From Alphaproteobacteria bacterium (lineage in GTDB: Bacteria > Pseudomonadota > Alphaproteobacteria > Micropepsales > Micropepsaceae): 33,997 nucleotides of DNA. A program made the translations under genes and the position numbers. Each line of letters opens with the position of its first letter. Positions within the stretch are counted from its first letter, which is position 1. The notes below the pieces were generated by a model. That model did no database searches and was not told the DNA's origin. It saw only the letters and a list, made by a program, of their open reading frames with translations. Positions 26,412-33,997 of the stretch are shown piece after piece. Location: contig JAFKFG010000052.1 of assembly GCA_017307355.1 (NCBI GenBank), positions 1 through 33,997 of the forward strand, read 5' to 3'.

Positions 26412-27483
26412 GCGTTCGCCGCCTGCGGAAAAGCAGCTAGCGCAAAAGAAGCGGGCCGCGCTCGGCCTCGCCTTTGCCGCGGCCATGGACGAACTGGGCA
26501 CGCCTTGGCCCGGAGCTGTGGCGTTGTCCGGCGGCGGCGATTCTCTGGCTTTGATGCATCTTCTGGCGGATTGGGCTCGGGCAAAGGGCTTGGCGCCGCC
26601 CGTGGCGCTGATCGTGGATCATGCGCTGCGCAAGGAATCCGCCGCCGAGGCACGCAAGGCCGCCGGGTTCGCCCGCAAGGCGGGCCTTGTCGCCCATATT
26701 CTCACGCGCAAGGGGCCCGTGCCGAAATCGGGGATCGAAGCGGCGGCGCGCGACGCCCGCTACAGCCTGATGGGAAACTGGATGCGGCGGCATGATATCG
26801 CCACGCTGTATGTGGGCCATACCTTGGACGATCAGGCCGAAACCTTTTTGCTCCGGCTGGGGCGGGGCAGCGGGTTGGATGGGCTTTCGGCCATGCGCGC
26901 CCTGGCGCCGTTTCCGTTGTCGGATTTCGCGAACCTCAATCTGGCGCGGCCGCTGCTGCGCACCGCGCGCGCCGGCCTGCGCGATTTTCTGAAACAGCGG
27001 GACCAGGTGTGGCTGGAAGATCCCATGAACAGCGAAGCCCGTTTCGCCCGAAGCCGCATTCGCGGTTTGATGCCGGCGCTGGAAGCGGCGGGATTGTCGC
27101 CCTCGCGCATCGCCGATGCGGCCGCGCATCTGGCCCGGGCGCGGGCGGCTCTGGAGCTGGCGACGGAAGCGGTGATCGCACGCGCAGCAAAGGCCGAAGG
27201 CGCGCGCGTTCTGCTGGATGCGGGGGCGCTGATGGCGGCGCCCCGCGAAGTGGGCTTGCGGGCCCTGGCCGGGCTTTTGATGGCTGTTTCGGGCGAACCC
27301 TATCGGCCCCGCTTCGATGCCCTGGAGCGGCTATTTGACAGCATCGACAATGGCAAACTGGGGCGGGGGGCCACTTTGCATGGCTGCCGCCTGTTTCCCG
27401 CCCCGCGCGCGAGTCAGGCTTTCGGCGCAAAAACACTAGTTCTGGTGCGGGAAAGTTCCCGGAGCGGGCAAAAGTCCCGTTAA
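26326..27483 (+). CDS. tilS: tRNA(Ile)-lysidine synthase TilS
   Basis: Modifies C34 of tRNA-Ile(CAU) to lysidine so it reads AUA; essential in most bacteria. The PP-loop motif is AVALSGGGDSLALMHLLADW (SGGxDS), followed by LIVDHALRKESAAEA and the YVGHTLDDQAETFLLRLGRG segment; substrate-binding domains extend to the C-terminus. The start is unclear. The helix that precedes the PP-loop (LGLAFAAAMDELG) needs a start upstream of the ATG at 26485, but the only other canonical in-frame start is a TTG at 26326, 86 nt inside cpoB. With 26326 the protein has 385 residues, including a Lys/Pro/Arg-rich N-terminus; with 26485 it has 332. Confidence 0.85.
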   Translation: MPRSKPNTPKRPPRRSQPRPAPAKWPAAKRSPPAEKQLAQKKRAALGLAFAAAMDELGTPWPGAVALSGGGDSLALMHLLADWARAKGLAPPVALIVDHALRKESAAEARKAAGFARKAGLVAHILTRKGPVPKSGIEAAARDARYSLMGNWMRRHDIATLYVGHTLDDQAETFLLRLGRGSGLDGLSAMRALAPFPLSDFANLNLARPLLRTARAGLRDFLKQRDQVWLEDPMNSEARFARSRIRGLMPALEAAGLSPSRIADAAAHLARARAALELATEAVIARAAKAEGARVLLDAGALMAAPREVGLRALAGLLMAVSGEPYRPRFDALERLFDSIDNGKLGRGATLHGCRLFPAPRASQAFGAKTLVLVRESSRSGQKSR

Positions 27484-27560
27484 CCGGCCGGCCGGCCGCG
27501 CATTGCGGAAGCGGGCCGAAACTCTTAACGTTTCGCTGGCTGGCAATACGCTAAAAACCT

Positions 27561-27655
27561 CCTATCTGATAGGGTGGTCGGGCGTAAATCCGGGCTCTGG
27601 CCCGTTGCCGCAGCCCTATGGGCCGACAATGAGTAGCCCCAGCCCGGAAGGCTGG
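27561..27655. promoter_or_regulatory. ftsH leader with two short inverted repeats
   Basis: CCTATC-T-GATAGG (27561-27573) is a perfect 6-bp dyad and CCAGCC/GGCTGG (27639-27644/27650-27655) forms a hairpin just before the ftsH ribosome site. The rest of the 196-nt gap between tilS and ftsH also holds a CCGG/GGCC tetranucleotide run (27484-27497). A heat-shock type promoter would be expected for ftsH, but I cannot identify one with confidence. Confidence 0.3.
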
Positions 27656-27679
27656 CTTTGAGTTGAAAGGACTGAGGTC

Positions 27680-29617
27680 TTGAACAATCTGCGCAATCTC
27701 GGCTTGTGGATCCTGATCGCGGTCCTGCTGGTGTTCCTGTTCAATCTCTTCCAAGGCACGGGCACGCACGCCACGGCGAGTACGCTGAGCTATTCCAAAT
27801 TCAACGAACAGGTGGTGCAGAACCAGGTTCGCAAGGTCACTTTCCAGGGCGAGCAGGTCAAAGGCGAGCTCATTTCCGGCCAGACCTTCACCACCACCGT
27901 GCCGGCCAACGACACCACCCTGTGGCCGATGCTGAAGGCGCATAATGTCGATACCGCCGTGACCGCTGCCGATGAAGGCATGCCGTCGCTGGTCGGCATC
28001 TTCGTCAATTGGTTCCCCATGCTGCTGTTGATCGGCGTCTGGGTGTTCTTCCTGCGCCAGATGCAGTCGGGCGGCGGCAAGGCGATGGGCTTCGGCAAGT
28101 CGCGCGCCAAGCTTTTGACCGAGCGCCAGGGCCGCGTGACCTTCGAAGACGTGGCCGGCGTGGACGAGGCCAAGGACGATCTGAAGGAAATCGTGGACTT
28201 CCTGCGCGACCCGCAGAAATTCCAGCGCCTGGGTGGCCGCATTCCCAAGGGCGTACTCTTGGTCGGCCCGCCGGGCACGGGCAAGACCCTCTTGGCGCGC
28301 GCCATCGCGGGCGAAGCCAATGTGCCCTTCTTCACCATCTCCGGCTCCGACTTTGTCGAAATGTTCGTGGGCGTGGGCGCATCCCGCGTGCGCGACATGT
28401 TCGAGCAGGCCAAGAAGAATTCGCCTTGCATCGTCTTCATCGACGAAATCGATGCGGTCGGCCGCCATCGCGGCGCCGGCCTGGGCGGCGGCAATGACGA
28501 GCGCGAGCAGACCCTCAACCAGTTGCTGGTGGAGATGGACGGCTTCGAAGCCAATGAAAGCGTGATCCTGATCGCCGCCACCAACCGTCCCGACGTGCTG
28601 GATCCGGCGCTGCTGCGTCCCGGCCGCTTCGACCGTCATGTGGTGGTGCCCAACCCCGACCTGGCCGGCCGCGAGAAGATCCTGCGCGTGCATCTGCGCA
28701 AGGTTCCGCTGGCGCCCGATGTCGATCCGCGCATCCTGGCCCGCGGCACGCCCGGTTTCTCCGGCGCCGATCTGGCCAATCTGGTCAACGAAGCCGCCCT
28801 GCTGGCCGCCCGCCGCGGCAAGCGCGTGGTAATGATGACCGAACTGGAAGACGCCAAGGACAAGGTGATGATGGGCGCGGAGCGCCGCTCCATGGCGATG
28901 AGCGACGAGGAAAAGAAGCTCACCGCGTTCCATGAAGCCGGTCACGCCCTGGTCGCCATCACGGTCGAAGGCTCCGATCCGATCCACAAGGCCACCATTA
29001 TTCCACGCGGCCGCGCGCTGGGCATGGTGATGCGCCTGCCGGAACGCGATGCCCTGTCCCTGACCCGCCAGAAGATGCTGGCCGATCTGGCCGTCGCCTT
29101 TGGCGGCCGCCTGGCCGAGGAACTGGTGTTCGGTCACGAGAAAGTGACCACCGGCGCGCAAAGCGATATCGAGCAGGCCACCCGCATGGCCCGCGCGATG
29201 GTGACGCGCTTCGGCATGTCCGATGCGCTGGGCCCGATCGCCTATGCGGAAAATCAGGAAGAAGTCTTCCTGGGCCATTCGGTGTCGCGCACCCAGAACA
29301 TCTCGGAAGCCACGGCACAGAAGATCGATGCGGAAATCCATCGCATCATCGACGAATGCTATGCCCGAGCGAAGGACATCCTCACCACCCGCCAGGCCGA
29401 CCTCAATCTCCTGGCGCGCGGCCTGTTGGAATATGAAACCTTGACCGGCGACGAGATCATCGCGCTGCTCAAGGGCATTCCCCCGGTGCGCACGCCGTAT
29501 GAAGATCCGGTGCTGCCGTCGCGGGGCGAAGGCACGTCCGTTCCCGCCGCCGGCAAGCCGCGCGGTACGTCCGGACCGGGGCCGATCATTTCGCCCGAGC
29601 CACAGCCGGGCCACTGA
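27680..29617 (+). CDS. ftsH: ATP-dependent zinc metalloprotease FtsH
   Basis: Membrane-anchored AAA+ protease that degrades misassembled membrane proteins and regulatory proteins. 645 residues. TM1 at the N-terminus ([19 protein letters not shown]), a periplasmic domain, TM2 (about 110-130), Walker [15 protein letters not shown] (about 196), Walker [19 protein letters not shown], the second region of homology ending in [14 protein letters not shown], zinc site HEAGH (about 418) and the third ligand region [11 protein letters not shown]. The start is TTG, after GAAAGGA, as often in this clade. The C-terminal tail is Pro/Gly-rich. It heads ftsH-folP-glmM, the order also found in enterobacteria. 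Confidence 0.96.
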   Translation: MNNLRNLGLWILIAVLLVFLFNLFQGTGTHATASTLSYSKFNEQVVQNQVRKVTFQGEQVKGELISGQTFTTTVPANDTTLWPMLKAHNVDTAVTAADEGMPSLVGIFVNWFPMLLLIGVWVFFLRQMQSGGGKAMGFGKSRAKLLTERQGRVTFEDVAGVDEAKDDLKEIVDFLRDPQKFQRLGGRIPKGVLLVGPPGTGKTLLARAIAGEANVPFFTISGSDFVEMFVGVGASRVRDMFEQAKKNSPCIVFIDEIDAVGRHRGAGLGGGNDEREQTLNQLLVEMDGFEANESVILIAATNRPDVLDPALLRPGRFDRHVVVPNPDLAGREKILRVHLRKVPLAPDVDPRILARGTPGFSGADLANLVNEAALLAARRGKRVVMMTELEDAKDKVMMGAERRSMAMSDEEKKLTAFHEAGHALVAITVEGSDPIHKATIIPRGRALGMVMRLPERDALSLTRQKMLADLAVAFGGRLAEELVFGHEKVTTGAQSDIEQATRMARAMVTRFGMSDALGPIAYAENQEEVFLGHSVSRTQNISEATAQKIDAEIHRIIDECYARAKDILTTRQADLNLLARGLLEYETLTGDEIIALLKGIPPVRTPYEDPVLPSRGEGTSVPAAGKPRGTSGPGPIISPEPQPGH

Positions 29618-29740
29618 CGGCGCGGGTCTTTTGCCCGCTGGCGGCGTCGCATGTGCTCACGGGCTAACGCCCGCTCCGCGCAATGCTCCTGGCCATCGGC
29701 CAAAATCCCTCGCGCCGAGGATTTGAGTTCTTGATATGAA

Positions 29741-29768
29741 GGGCGGTCGAAAGGCCGCCCTTTTCTTT
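29741..29768 (+). terminator. Intrinsic terminator between ftsH and folP
   Basis: GGGCGGTC (29741-29748), GAAA tetraloop, GGCCGCCC (29753-29760), then TTTTCTTT. The hairpin ends 20 nt before the folP ATG. Upstream in the same gap are three more small hairpins (CGGGC-TAAC-GCCCG at 29660-29673, TGGCC-ATC-GGCCA at 29690-29702, and CCTCG-CGC-CGAGG at 29708-29720). Confidence 0.75.
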
Positions 29769-29780
29769 AGAATCTGTCGC

Positions 29781-30578
29781 ATGAAAATCCTCGGCATTCT
29801 CAACATCACCGAAGACAGTTTTTCCGATGGCGGGACATATCTCGCGCCGGAAGCGGCGCTGGCGCATGGCCAAGCGCTGTTGAAGGATGGGGCCGATATT
29901 CTGGATATCGGGGCGGCGTCTTCCAATCCGGACTCCAAGCCGGTCGCGCCTGATGTGGAGATTGCGCGGCTTGAGGCGGTCGTCCCGGCCCTGAAAACGC
30001 GCGGCGCGGCCATCTCCATCGACAGTTTCCAGCCGGAAGTGCAGCGCTGGGCTTTGGCCCAGGGCGCCGATTATCTCAACGACATTCACGGCTTTCAGGA
30101 GCCCGCGCTTTATCCCGAACTGGCGCGCGCCGATGCCAAGCTGATCGTCATGCATGCGGTGCTGGCGCGGGGCATCGCCATGCGGGGCGATATTCCGTCC
30201 GGCGAGATCTTCGGCCGCGCGGTGCGCTTTTTCGAGGATCGCATCGCGGCGCTGACCGGCGCGGGCATCGCGCGCGAACGGCTGATCCTGGATCCCGGCA
30301 TGGGATTCTTTGTCGGCAGCGATCCGGAAAATTCGCTCACCCTGCTGCGCCGCCTGCCCGAGCTGAAGGCCCGCTTCGGCTTGCCCTTGCTGGTGTCGGT
30401 GTCGCGCAAATCCTTTCTGCGCAAACTGACGGGGCGCCCCCCCGGCGAAGCGGGCGCGGCCAGCCTGGCGGCGGAGCTTTTCGCCGAGGCCAACGGCGCC
30501 GCCTATATCCGCACCCATGCGCCCGGCGCTCTTCGAGATGGCCTTAAGGTATTGAAATCGCTTGGGAATGAACGTTAA
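29781..30578 (+). CDS. folP: Dihydropteroate synthase
   Basis: Condenses p-aminobenzoate with hydroxymethyl-dihydropterin diphosphate in folate synthesis; target of sulfonamides. From the ATG at 29781, 265 residues form a TIM barrel: MKILGILNITEDSFSDGG (family NxTxDSFSDGG), DGADILDIGAASSNPDS, ISIDSFQPEVQRWAL, DYLNDIHGF, IVMH, LILDPGMGFFVGSDPENSL and the SRKSFLRKLTGR pterin-binding segment. GAASSNPDS replaces the common GGESTRPG in loop 2, a recognised DHPS variant group. An earlier in-frame ATG at 29736 would translate the terminator hairpin and is rejected. Its stop is 66 nt before glmM. Confidence 0.9.
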   Translation: MKILGILNITEDSFSDGGTYLAPEAALAHGQALLKDGADILDIGAASSNPDSKPVAPDVEIARLEAVVPALKTRGAAISIDSFQPEVQRWALAQGADYLNDIHGFQEPALYPELARADAKLIVMHAVLARGIAMRGDIPSGEIFGRAVRFFEDRIAALTGAGIARERLILDPGMGFFVGSDPENSLTLLRRLPELKARFGLPLLVSVSRKSFLRKLTGRPPGEAGAASLAAELFAEANGAAYIRTHAPGALRDGLKVLKSLGNER

Positions 30579-30603
30579 CTTCCCGAAACGGCTTTGTGAT
30601 AAA
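30575..30603 (+). promoter_or_regulatory. Possible glmM promoter
   Basis: TTAACT (30575-30580), 17-nt spacer, GATAAA (30598-30603), about 41 nt before the glmM start. Each hexamer matches four of six sigma-70 consensus positions. The -35 overlaps the folP stop codon. Confidence 0.35.
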
Positions 30604-30644
30604 TTCGGGCCGCACAAATCTTACCGCTCACCCAAGGTCTTTCC

Positions 30645-31991
30645 ATGACGCGCAAATATTTCGGCACCGACGGTATCCGCGGCCGCACCAACGCTTCCGT
30701 GCTGACGCCGGAGATCGCCATGAAGGCGGGCATGGCTGCGGGCCGCATCTTCACGCGCGGCGCGCATCGCCACCGGGTGGTGATCGGCAAGGATACGCGC
30801 CTGTCCGGCTATATGATCGAAAGCGCCCTGGTGTCCGGCTTCACCGCCGTGGGCATGGACGTGTTTCAGTTCGGTCCCCTGCCCACGCCCGCCGTCGCCA
30901 TGCTGACCCGCTCGCTGCGCGCCGATATCGGGGTGATGATCACGGCTTCGCACAATCCCTATCAAGACAATGGCATCAAGTTTTTCGGCCCCGACGGGCA
31001 GAAGCTTTCGGATGCGGTGGAAGAGGAGATCGAGCATCTGATGGATGGCGGTCTGGAATCGGGCCTCACCACCGGCAAGGGCATCGGCCGCGCCAAGCGC
31101 GTGGATGACAGCCAGTCGCGCTATATCGAATTCGCCAAATATACCTTCCCCCGCAATCTGCGCCTGGACGGGCTGCGCATCGTGATCGATTGCGCCAATG
31201 GCGCGGCCTATAAAGTGGCGCCGGAAGTCTTGTGGGAACTGGGCGCCGATATCGTGTCGCTGGGTGTTTCGCCGGACGGTCTCAACATCAACCTGGATTG
31301 CGGTTCGACCGCGCCCCAGGCGATGTGCGCCAAGGTGCGCGAAGTGCGCGCCGATTTCGGCATCGCATTGGACGGCGACGCCGACCGGGTGGTGATGGCC
31401 GACGAGCAGGGCCAGATCATCGACGGCGACCAGATCCTGGCCTTGATCGCCAAAAGCTGGTCGAAAAGCGGAACGCTCAAAGGCGGCGGCGTGGTCGGCA
31501 CCGTGATGTCGAATGCGGGTCTGGATCGCTATCTGGGCGGCTTGGGCCTGAAGCTGGCGCGCGCGTCGGTGGGCGACCGCTATGTGCTGGAAGAGATGCA
31601 CAAGGGCAATTTCAATGTCGGCGGCGAACAGTCCGGCCACATCATTCTCTCGGATTTCTCCACCACCGGCGACGGCCTGGTCGCGGCACTGCAGGTGCTG
31701 GCGGTGATCGCGCAGGAAGGAAAACCGGCCTCGGCGGCGGCGCATCTCTACGAGCCCCTGCCGCAGGTGATGGAAAATGTGCGCTTCAAGAAGGGTGCGC
31801 CGCTGGACGATGCAAAGGTGAAATCCTCGATCGACGCCGCCCGGGCCAAGCTGGGCGACAGCGGCCGGGTGCTGGTGCGCAAATCCGGCACCGAGCCGCT
31901 GATCCGGGTGATGGCGGAAGGCGAGGACGAAAAGACGGTGCGCGCCGTGGTGCGTGCCATTGCTGGCGCTATTGAAGAGGTGGCGGCCTGA
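30645..31991 (+). CDS. glmM: Phosphoglucosamine mutase
   Basis: Interconverts glucosamine-6-phosphate and glucosamine-1-phosphate on the way to UDP-GlcNAc for peptidoglycan and lipopolysaccharide. 448 residues: N-terminal [14 protein letters not shown], the phosphoserine loop [21 protein letters not shown] (Ser near residue 102), the Mg2+ loop [13 protein letters not shown], the sugar-recognition segment [12 protein letters not shown], and the phosphate-binding C-terminal [15 protein letters not shown]. All are intact. Confidence 0.96.
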   Translation: MTRKYFGTDGIRGRTNASVLTPEIAMKAGMAAGRIFTRGAHRHRVVIGKDTRLSGYMIESALVSGFTAVGMDVFQFGPLPTPAVAMLTRSLRADIGVMITASHNPYQDNGIKFFGPDGQKLSDAVEEEIEHLMDGGLESGLTTGKGIGRAKRVDDSQSRYIEFAKYTFPRNLRLDGLRIVIDCANGAAYKVAPEVLWELGADIVSLGVSPDGLNINLDCGSTAPQAMCAKVREVRADFGIALDGDADRVVMADEQGQIIDGDQILALIAKSWSKSGTLKGGGVVGTVMSNAGLDRYLGGLGLKLARASVGDRYVLEEMHKGNFNVGGEQSGHIILSDFSTTGDGLVAALQVLAVIAQEGKPASAAAHLYEPLPQVMENVRFKKGAPLDDAKVKSSIDAARAKLGDSGRVLVRKSGTEPLIRVMAEGEDEKTVRAVVRAIAGAIEEVAA

Positions 31992-32009
31992 GACAGGCCT
32001 CCAGCCGTC

Positions 32010-32795
32010 ATGCCTGACACGGCGCGTCTTCTGATCATCGCGGGTTCGGATTCGTCCGGCGGCGCCGGCTTGCAGGCCGACCTGAAGACCGCGCAGCGTT
32101 TCGGGGTCTATGCCCAGACGGCGGTCACGGCTGTCACCGTGCAGAACACGCTGGGTGTCACGGCCGTCCAGGTGATGACGCCCGAGATCGTGCGCGGCCA
32201 GATCCGTGCCGCGCTGGACGATATCGGCGCCGATGCCATCAAGATCGGGATGCTGGCCAATGCGGATATCGCCGCCACCGTGGCCGATGCGCTAGACCAA
32301 ACCGACATCCCCGTGGTGCTGGACCCGGTGCTGGTTTCCACCAGCGGATCCTTATTGCTGGAACCGGCCGCCTTGGACATTCTCAAGCACCGGCTGCTGC
32401 CGCGCGCCACCGTGGTGACCCCGAATTTGCCGGAAAGCGAAGCGCTGGTGGGCATTCTGCCCGCCGACGACCACACCGTGCATCAGGCCGCGCAGGCTTT
32501 CGCCTTGCTGGGGGCAAAGCGCGTGCTGTTCAAGGATGGGCACGGCAAGAAATCTGTCGTGCGCGACATTCTCACCGATGTCGATGGGCCGTCGCTGACA
32601 TTGGAAGCAGCACGCGTGGATACGCGCCACACGCATGGAACCGGCTGCACCTTGGCGACCGCGATCGCTTGCGGCTTGGCGAAGGGCCAGCGGCTGACCG
32701 AAGCGGTGGAGCGGGCGCATACATTCGTGCAGAAGGCGATCCACACCGCGCCCGGCCTGGGGCACGGTCACGGACCGCTCAATTTCAACGCCTGA
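32010..32795 (+). CDS. thiD: Hydroxymethylpyrimidine / phosphomethylpyrimidine kinase ThiD
   Basis: Phosphorylates hydroxymethylpyrimidine twice to supply the pyrimidine half of thiamine. 261 residues with ribokinase-like features: IIAGSDSSGGAGLQADLKT, VYAQTAVTAVTVQNTLGV, DPVLVSTSG, TPNLPESEALVG, VLFKDGHG and the anion-hole/catalytic THGTGCTLATAIACGLA. It starts 18 nt after glmM, so it may be co-transcribed with it. Together with thiE in this window it covers part of thiamine synthesis, though no other thi genes are present and no THI-box riboswitch is evident. Confidence 0.94.
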   Translation: MPDTARLLIIAGSDSSGGAGLQADLKTAQRFGVYAQTAVTAVTVQNTLGVTAVQVMTPEIVRGQIRAALDDIGADAIKIGMLANADIAATVADALDQTDIPVVLDPVLVSTSGSLLLEPAALDILKHRLLPRATVVTPNLPESEALVGILPADDHTVHQAAQAFALLGAKRVLFKDGHGKKSVVRDILTDVDGPSLTLEAARVDTRHTHGTGCTLATAIACGLAKGQRLTEAVERAHTFVQKAIHTAPGLGHGHGPLNFNA

Positions 32796-32798
32796 CCG

Positions 32799-32951
32799 TC
32801 AGCGATCGTCCGGCGGGATTACGTGCGCATCGCCATTCTTGTCCACCACTGTGGTGCTGCCGGCCGGAGGCGCGACCACGACGGTTTTGTGCGACGTGCC
32901 GCAGGCGGCCAATGTCAGTGTCGTGAGCAGAACCACAATCGCGGCGCGCAT
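32799..32951 (-). CDS. Small lipoprotein, 50 residues
   Basis: From the ATG at 32951 (GGAG 8 nt upstream) a 50-residue protein: MRAAIVVLLTTLTLAACGTS with a clean lipobox LAAC (Cys17), then KTVVVAPPAG, STTVVDKNGDAHVIPPDDR. The mature part of about 34 residues is Val/Pro/Asp-rich, probably unfolded or a short beta strand. An ATG at 32957 adds two residues but leaves almost no ribosome-site spacing. It converges with thiD with only 3 nt between stops. I do not recognise the family. Confidence 0.65.
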   Translation of the reverse strand: MRAAIVVLLTTLTLAACGTSHKTVVVAPPAGSTTVVDKNGDAHVIPPDDR

Positions 32952-33008
32952 GGACATTCTCCGAAAATCTGTTCGAAGAGAAAACGTCTCTTTCCGGCTG
33001 ACGTTCCC

Positions 33009-33026
33009 GGATGGTTTCGTCCATCC
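33009..33026. terminator. Hairpin downstream of the four-helix membrane protein gene
   Basis: GGATGG (33009-33014) / CCATCC (33021-33026) with a six-base loop, just past the stop of the minus-strand membrane protein gene. No T-run follows on the minus strand, so it is a weak terminator candidate. Confidence 0.3.
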
Positions 33027-33034
33027 TGTCGCTT

Positions 33035-33430
33035 TCAGGCAGGGCGTTCCGTTCCCTTTCTGGAAACCCATAGGAATGCGAAAGCCAGGCTGACGCCGTA
33101 ACCCCAGAGAAGCCAGGCCGCGCCGGCCCGCAAAAGCGCATCGTCGGAGCCGTAAATCCCAGGCCCGAAACGCAACAGCAGGCCGTCGATCATCATGGCG
33201 ATGGCGCCCACCAGCGTGACGCCCGCCAGGAGCTGGGACATTTGCAGGCCCGCCAGTTTGCGGGTCAGCCACACCGACAAAAACGCCATCGGCAAGCTGG
33301 TGACGAAGCCCAGCGCGGCCATCGCAGGATCGAGAAAAACGCTGGGCCATAGATGGATATAGGCGGTCGCCAGCGCCCACAGCGCCAATGCGATCCCGAC
33401 CAGCCGGGCGATGTGCGATGACGTCAGCAT
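33035..33430 (-). CDS. Small four-helix membrane protein, unknown function
   Basis: A 131-residue protein with four hydrophobic stretches (about residues 8-26, 36-57, 66-86 and 100-122), short loops and a basic C-terminus (VSRKGTERPA). TM1 carries LWALATAYIHLWP, and a LSVWLTRKLAG segment follows TM2. It somewhat resembles DUF5367-type proteins but I am not certain. It is divergent from a TetR regulator and shares with it a 69-nt region holding two operator-like boxes, so it is the probable target of that regulator. ATG at 33430 follows GAGGTGCCCC. Confidence 0.6.
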   Translation of the reverse strand: MLTSSHIARLVGIALALWALATAYIHLWPSVFLDPAMAALGFVTSLPMAFLSVWLTRKLAGLQMSQLLAGVTLVGAIAMMIDGLLLRFGPGIYGSDDALLRAGAAWLLWGYGVSLAFAFLWVSRKGTERPA

Positions 33431-33445
33431 GGGGCACCTCGAAAA

Positions 33446-33488
33446 TGTAGCGCATGCTACATATCAAAATAATGTAGCATGCGCTACA
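33446..33488. promoter_or_regulatory. Paired TetR-type operators
   Basis: Box 1 TGTAGCGCATGCTACA (33446-33461) and box 2 TGTAGCATGCGCTACA (33473-33488) are exact reverse complements of each other. Each is also a near-palindrome (TGTAGC..GCTACA arms around GCAT or ATGC). An AT-rich 11-nt spacer separates them, centre-to-centre 27 nt. They fill the gap between the divergent membrane protein and tetR genes; box 2 ends 11 nt before the tetR start. This is the expected layout for a TetR repressor that controls itself and its neighbour. Confidence 0.75.
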
Positions 33489-33499
33489 GAAAGATTCGC

Positions 33500-33997
33500 A
33501 TGACGAAAAAGTCCAGCCGCCGGCAAGATTTGGCCGCAGAGATCGCCGCTTTGCTGCTCGAGGATGGCGTGGCGGTCCTGCCGCTGCGCGACCTGGCGGT
33601 GCGCCTTGGCACATCCGACCGCATGCTTCTTTACTATTTCGGCAATCAGGCCGATCTGGTGGAGGCGTCGCTCGGGCACCTGTCGGCCATGCTGGCGGCG
33701 CGGCTGGAAAGCACTTTGCCGGCGGCACGCCTGCCCGCCGCCGCCCTGGCCGCAAAGCTGTCGCGCATCATGCAAAGGTCAGATATCGCGCCCATCCTCA
33801 GAGTATGGGCCGATATCGCCGCGCGCGGCGCGCGGGGCGAAAAGCCGTTCGCGAAATTCGCGTCGGGCGCCGTCGAAACCTGGCTCGAATGGATCGGCGC
33901 ACGGCTGGCGGTTGCCGATCGCGGGCGGCGTGAAAAGGAAGCCGCCGCGATTCTTGTCGCCATTGAAGGCGCGCGCATGCTGGAGCTTTTCGCGCCC
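33500..33997 (+). CDS. TetR-family transcriptional regulator (3' partial)
   Basis: Starts at ATG 33500 and stays open to the window end (166 codons seen, no stop). The N-terminal helix-turn-helix is TetR-like: QDLAAEIAALLLEDGVAVLPL, RDLAVRLGTSDRMLLYYFGNQADLVEASL, where YYFGNQADL matches the family YYFxsKeeL. The remainder is the helical ligand domain, rich in Ala and Arg. The usual length is about 190-200 residues, so most of the gene is here. Operator boxes lie directly upstream. Ligand unknown. Confidence 0.85.
   Translation, partial: MTKKSSRRQDLAAEIAALLLEDGVAVLPLRDLAVRLGTSDRMLLYYFGNQADLVEASLGHLSAMLAARLESTLPAARLPAAALAAKLSRIMQRSDIAPILRVWADIAARGARGEKPFAKFASGAVETWLEWIGARLAVADRGRREKEAAAILVAIEGARMLELFAP

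Noticed and set aside
27551..29614. 687-codon open frame opposite ftsH
   Set aside because: Mirror of the ftsH codon pattern; the composition (many His, Gln, Gly, Ala) and lack of motifs mark it as a shadow.

Overview
The window is about 34 kb of high-GC, densely coding chromosomal DNA from an alphaproteobacterium. The evidence is the conserved ruvC-ruvA-ruvB-ybgC-tolQ-tolR-tolA-tolB-pal-cpoB-tilS-ftsH run, the zapA / 6S RNA / 5-formyl-THF cyclo-ligase arrangement, a TTG start for ftsH, and the style of the dispersed intergenic palindromes. A Rhizomicrobium- or Micropepsaceae-like source would fit, but I cannot prove the genus without a search. No phage, insertion sequence, CRISPR array, tRNA or rRNA is visible. 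Almost everything is core housekeeping.

Layout. 1-2.5 kb: a 5'-truncated DUF2141 protein and an MFS exporter, convergent with a PAP2-family phosphatase. 2.6-5.2 kb: a second MFS transporter, then a 372-nt gene-free stretch built from a 205-bp tandem duplication and copies of a small palindromic repeat, then an OmpA-like protein on the minus strand. 5.4-6.5 kb: glutathione-dependent formaldehyde dehydrogenase. 6.6-14.1 kb, all minus strand: transketolase, GAPDH, phosphoglycerate kinase, class I aldolase, ThiE, EF-P and SuhB, read in that order, with dispersed hairpin repeats around thiE. 14.3-16.5 kb: DUF4164 coiled-coil protein, ZapA, 6S RNA, formyl-THF cyclo-ligase and a YmdB-type phosphodiesterase. 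16.5-17.3 kb: a PadR regulator with twin operators, translationally coupled to what looks like a broken permease-prefix (HAAS) gene.

17.5-27.5 kb: YebC, the RuvABC resolvasome, the complete Tol-Pal envelope machine (YbgC, TolQ, R, A, B, Pal, CpoB) and TilS. 27.7-32.8 kb: FtsH, dihydropteroate synthase, GlmM and ThiD. 32.8-34.0 kb: a 50-aa lipoprotein, a four-helix membrane protein, and a divergent TetR regulator cut by the window end. Two near-palindromic boxes that are exact reverse complements of each other separate the last two.

Functional links. The tkt-gap-pgk-fba block supplies lower glycolysis/gluconeogenesis and pentose-phosphate interconversion. Transketolase needs thiamine diphosphate, and thiE lies in the same array. 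FtsH-FolP-GlmM joins membrane proteolysis, folate and cell-wall precursor synthesis, as in many proteobacteria. I did not find a convincing undescribed multi-gene system. The best leads are the yebC start region (conserved N-terminal codons lie upstream of the first ATG, with a possible 4-bp GGCC expansion), the decayed PadR-coupled gene, the duplicated ompA 3' end, the signal-peptide-bearing TolQ, and the palindromic repeat families.
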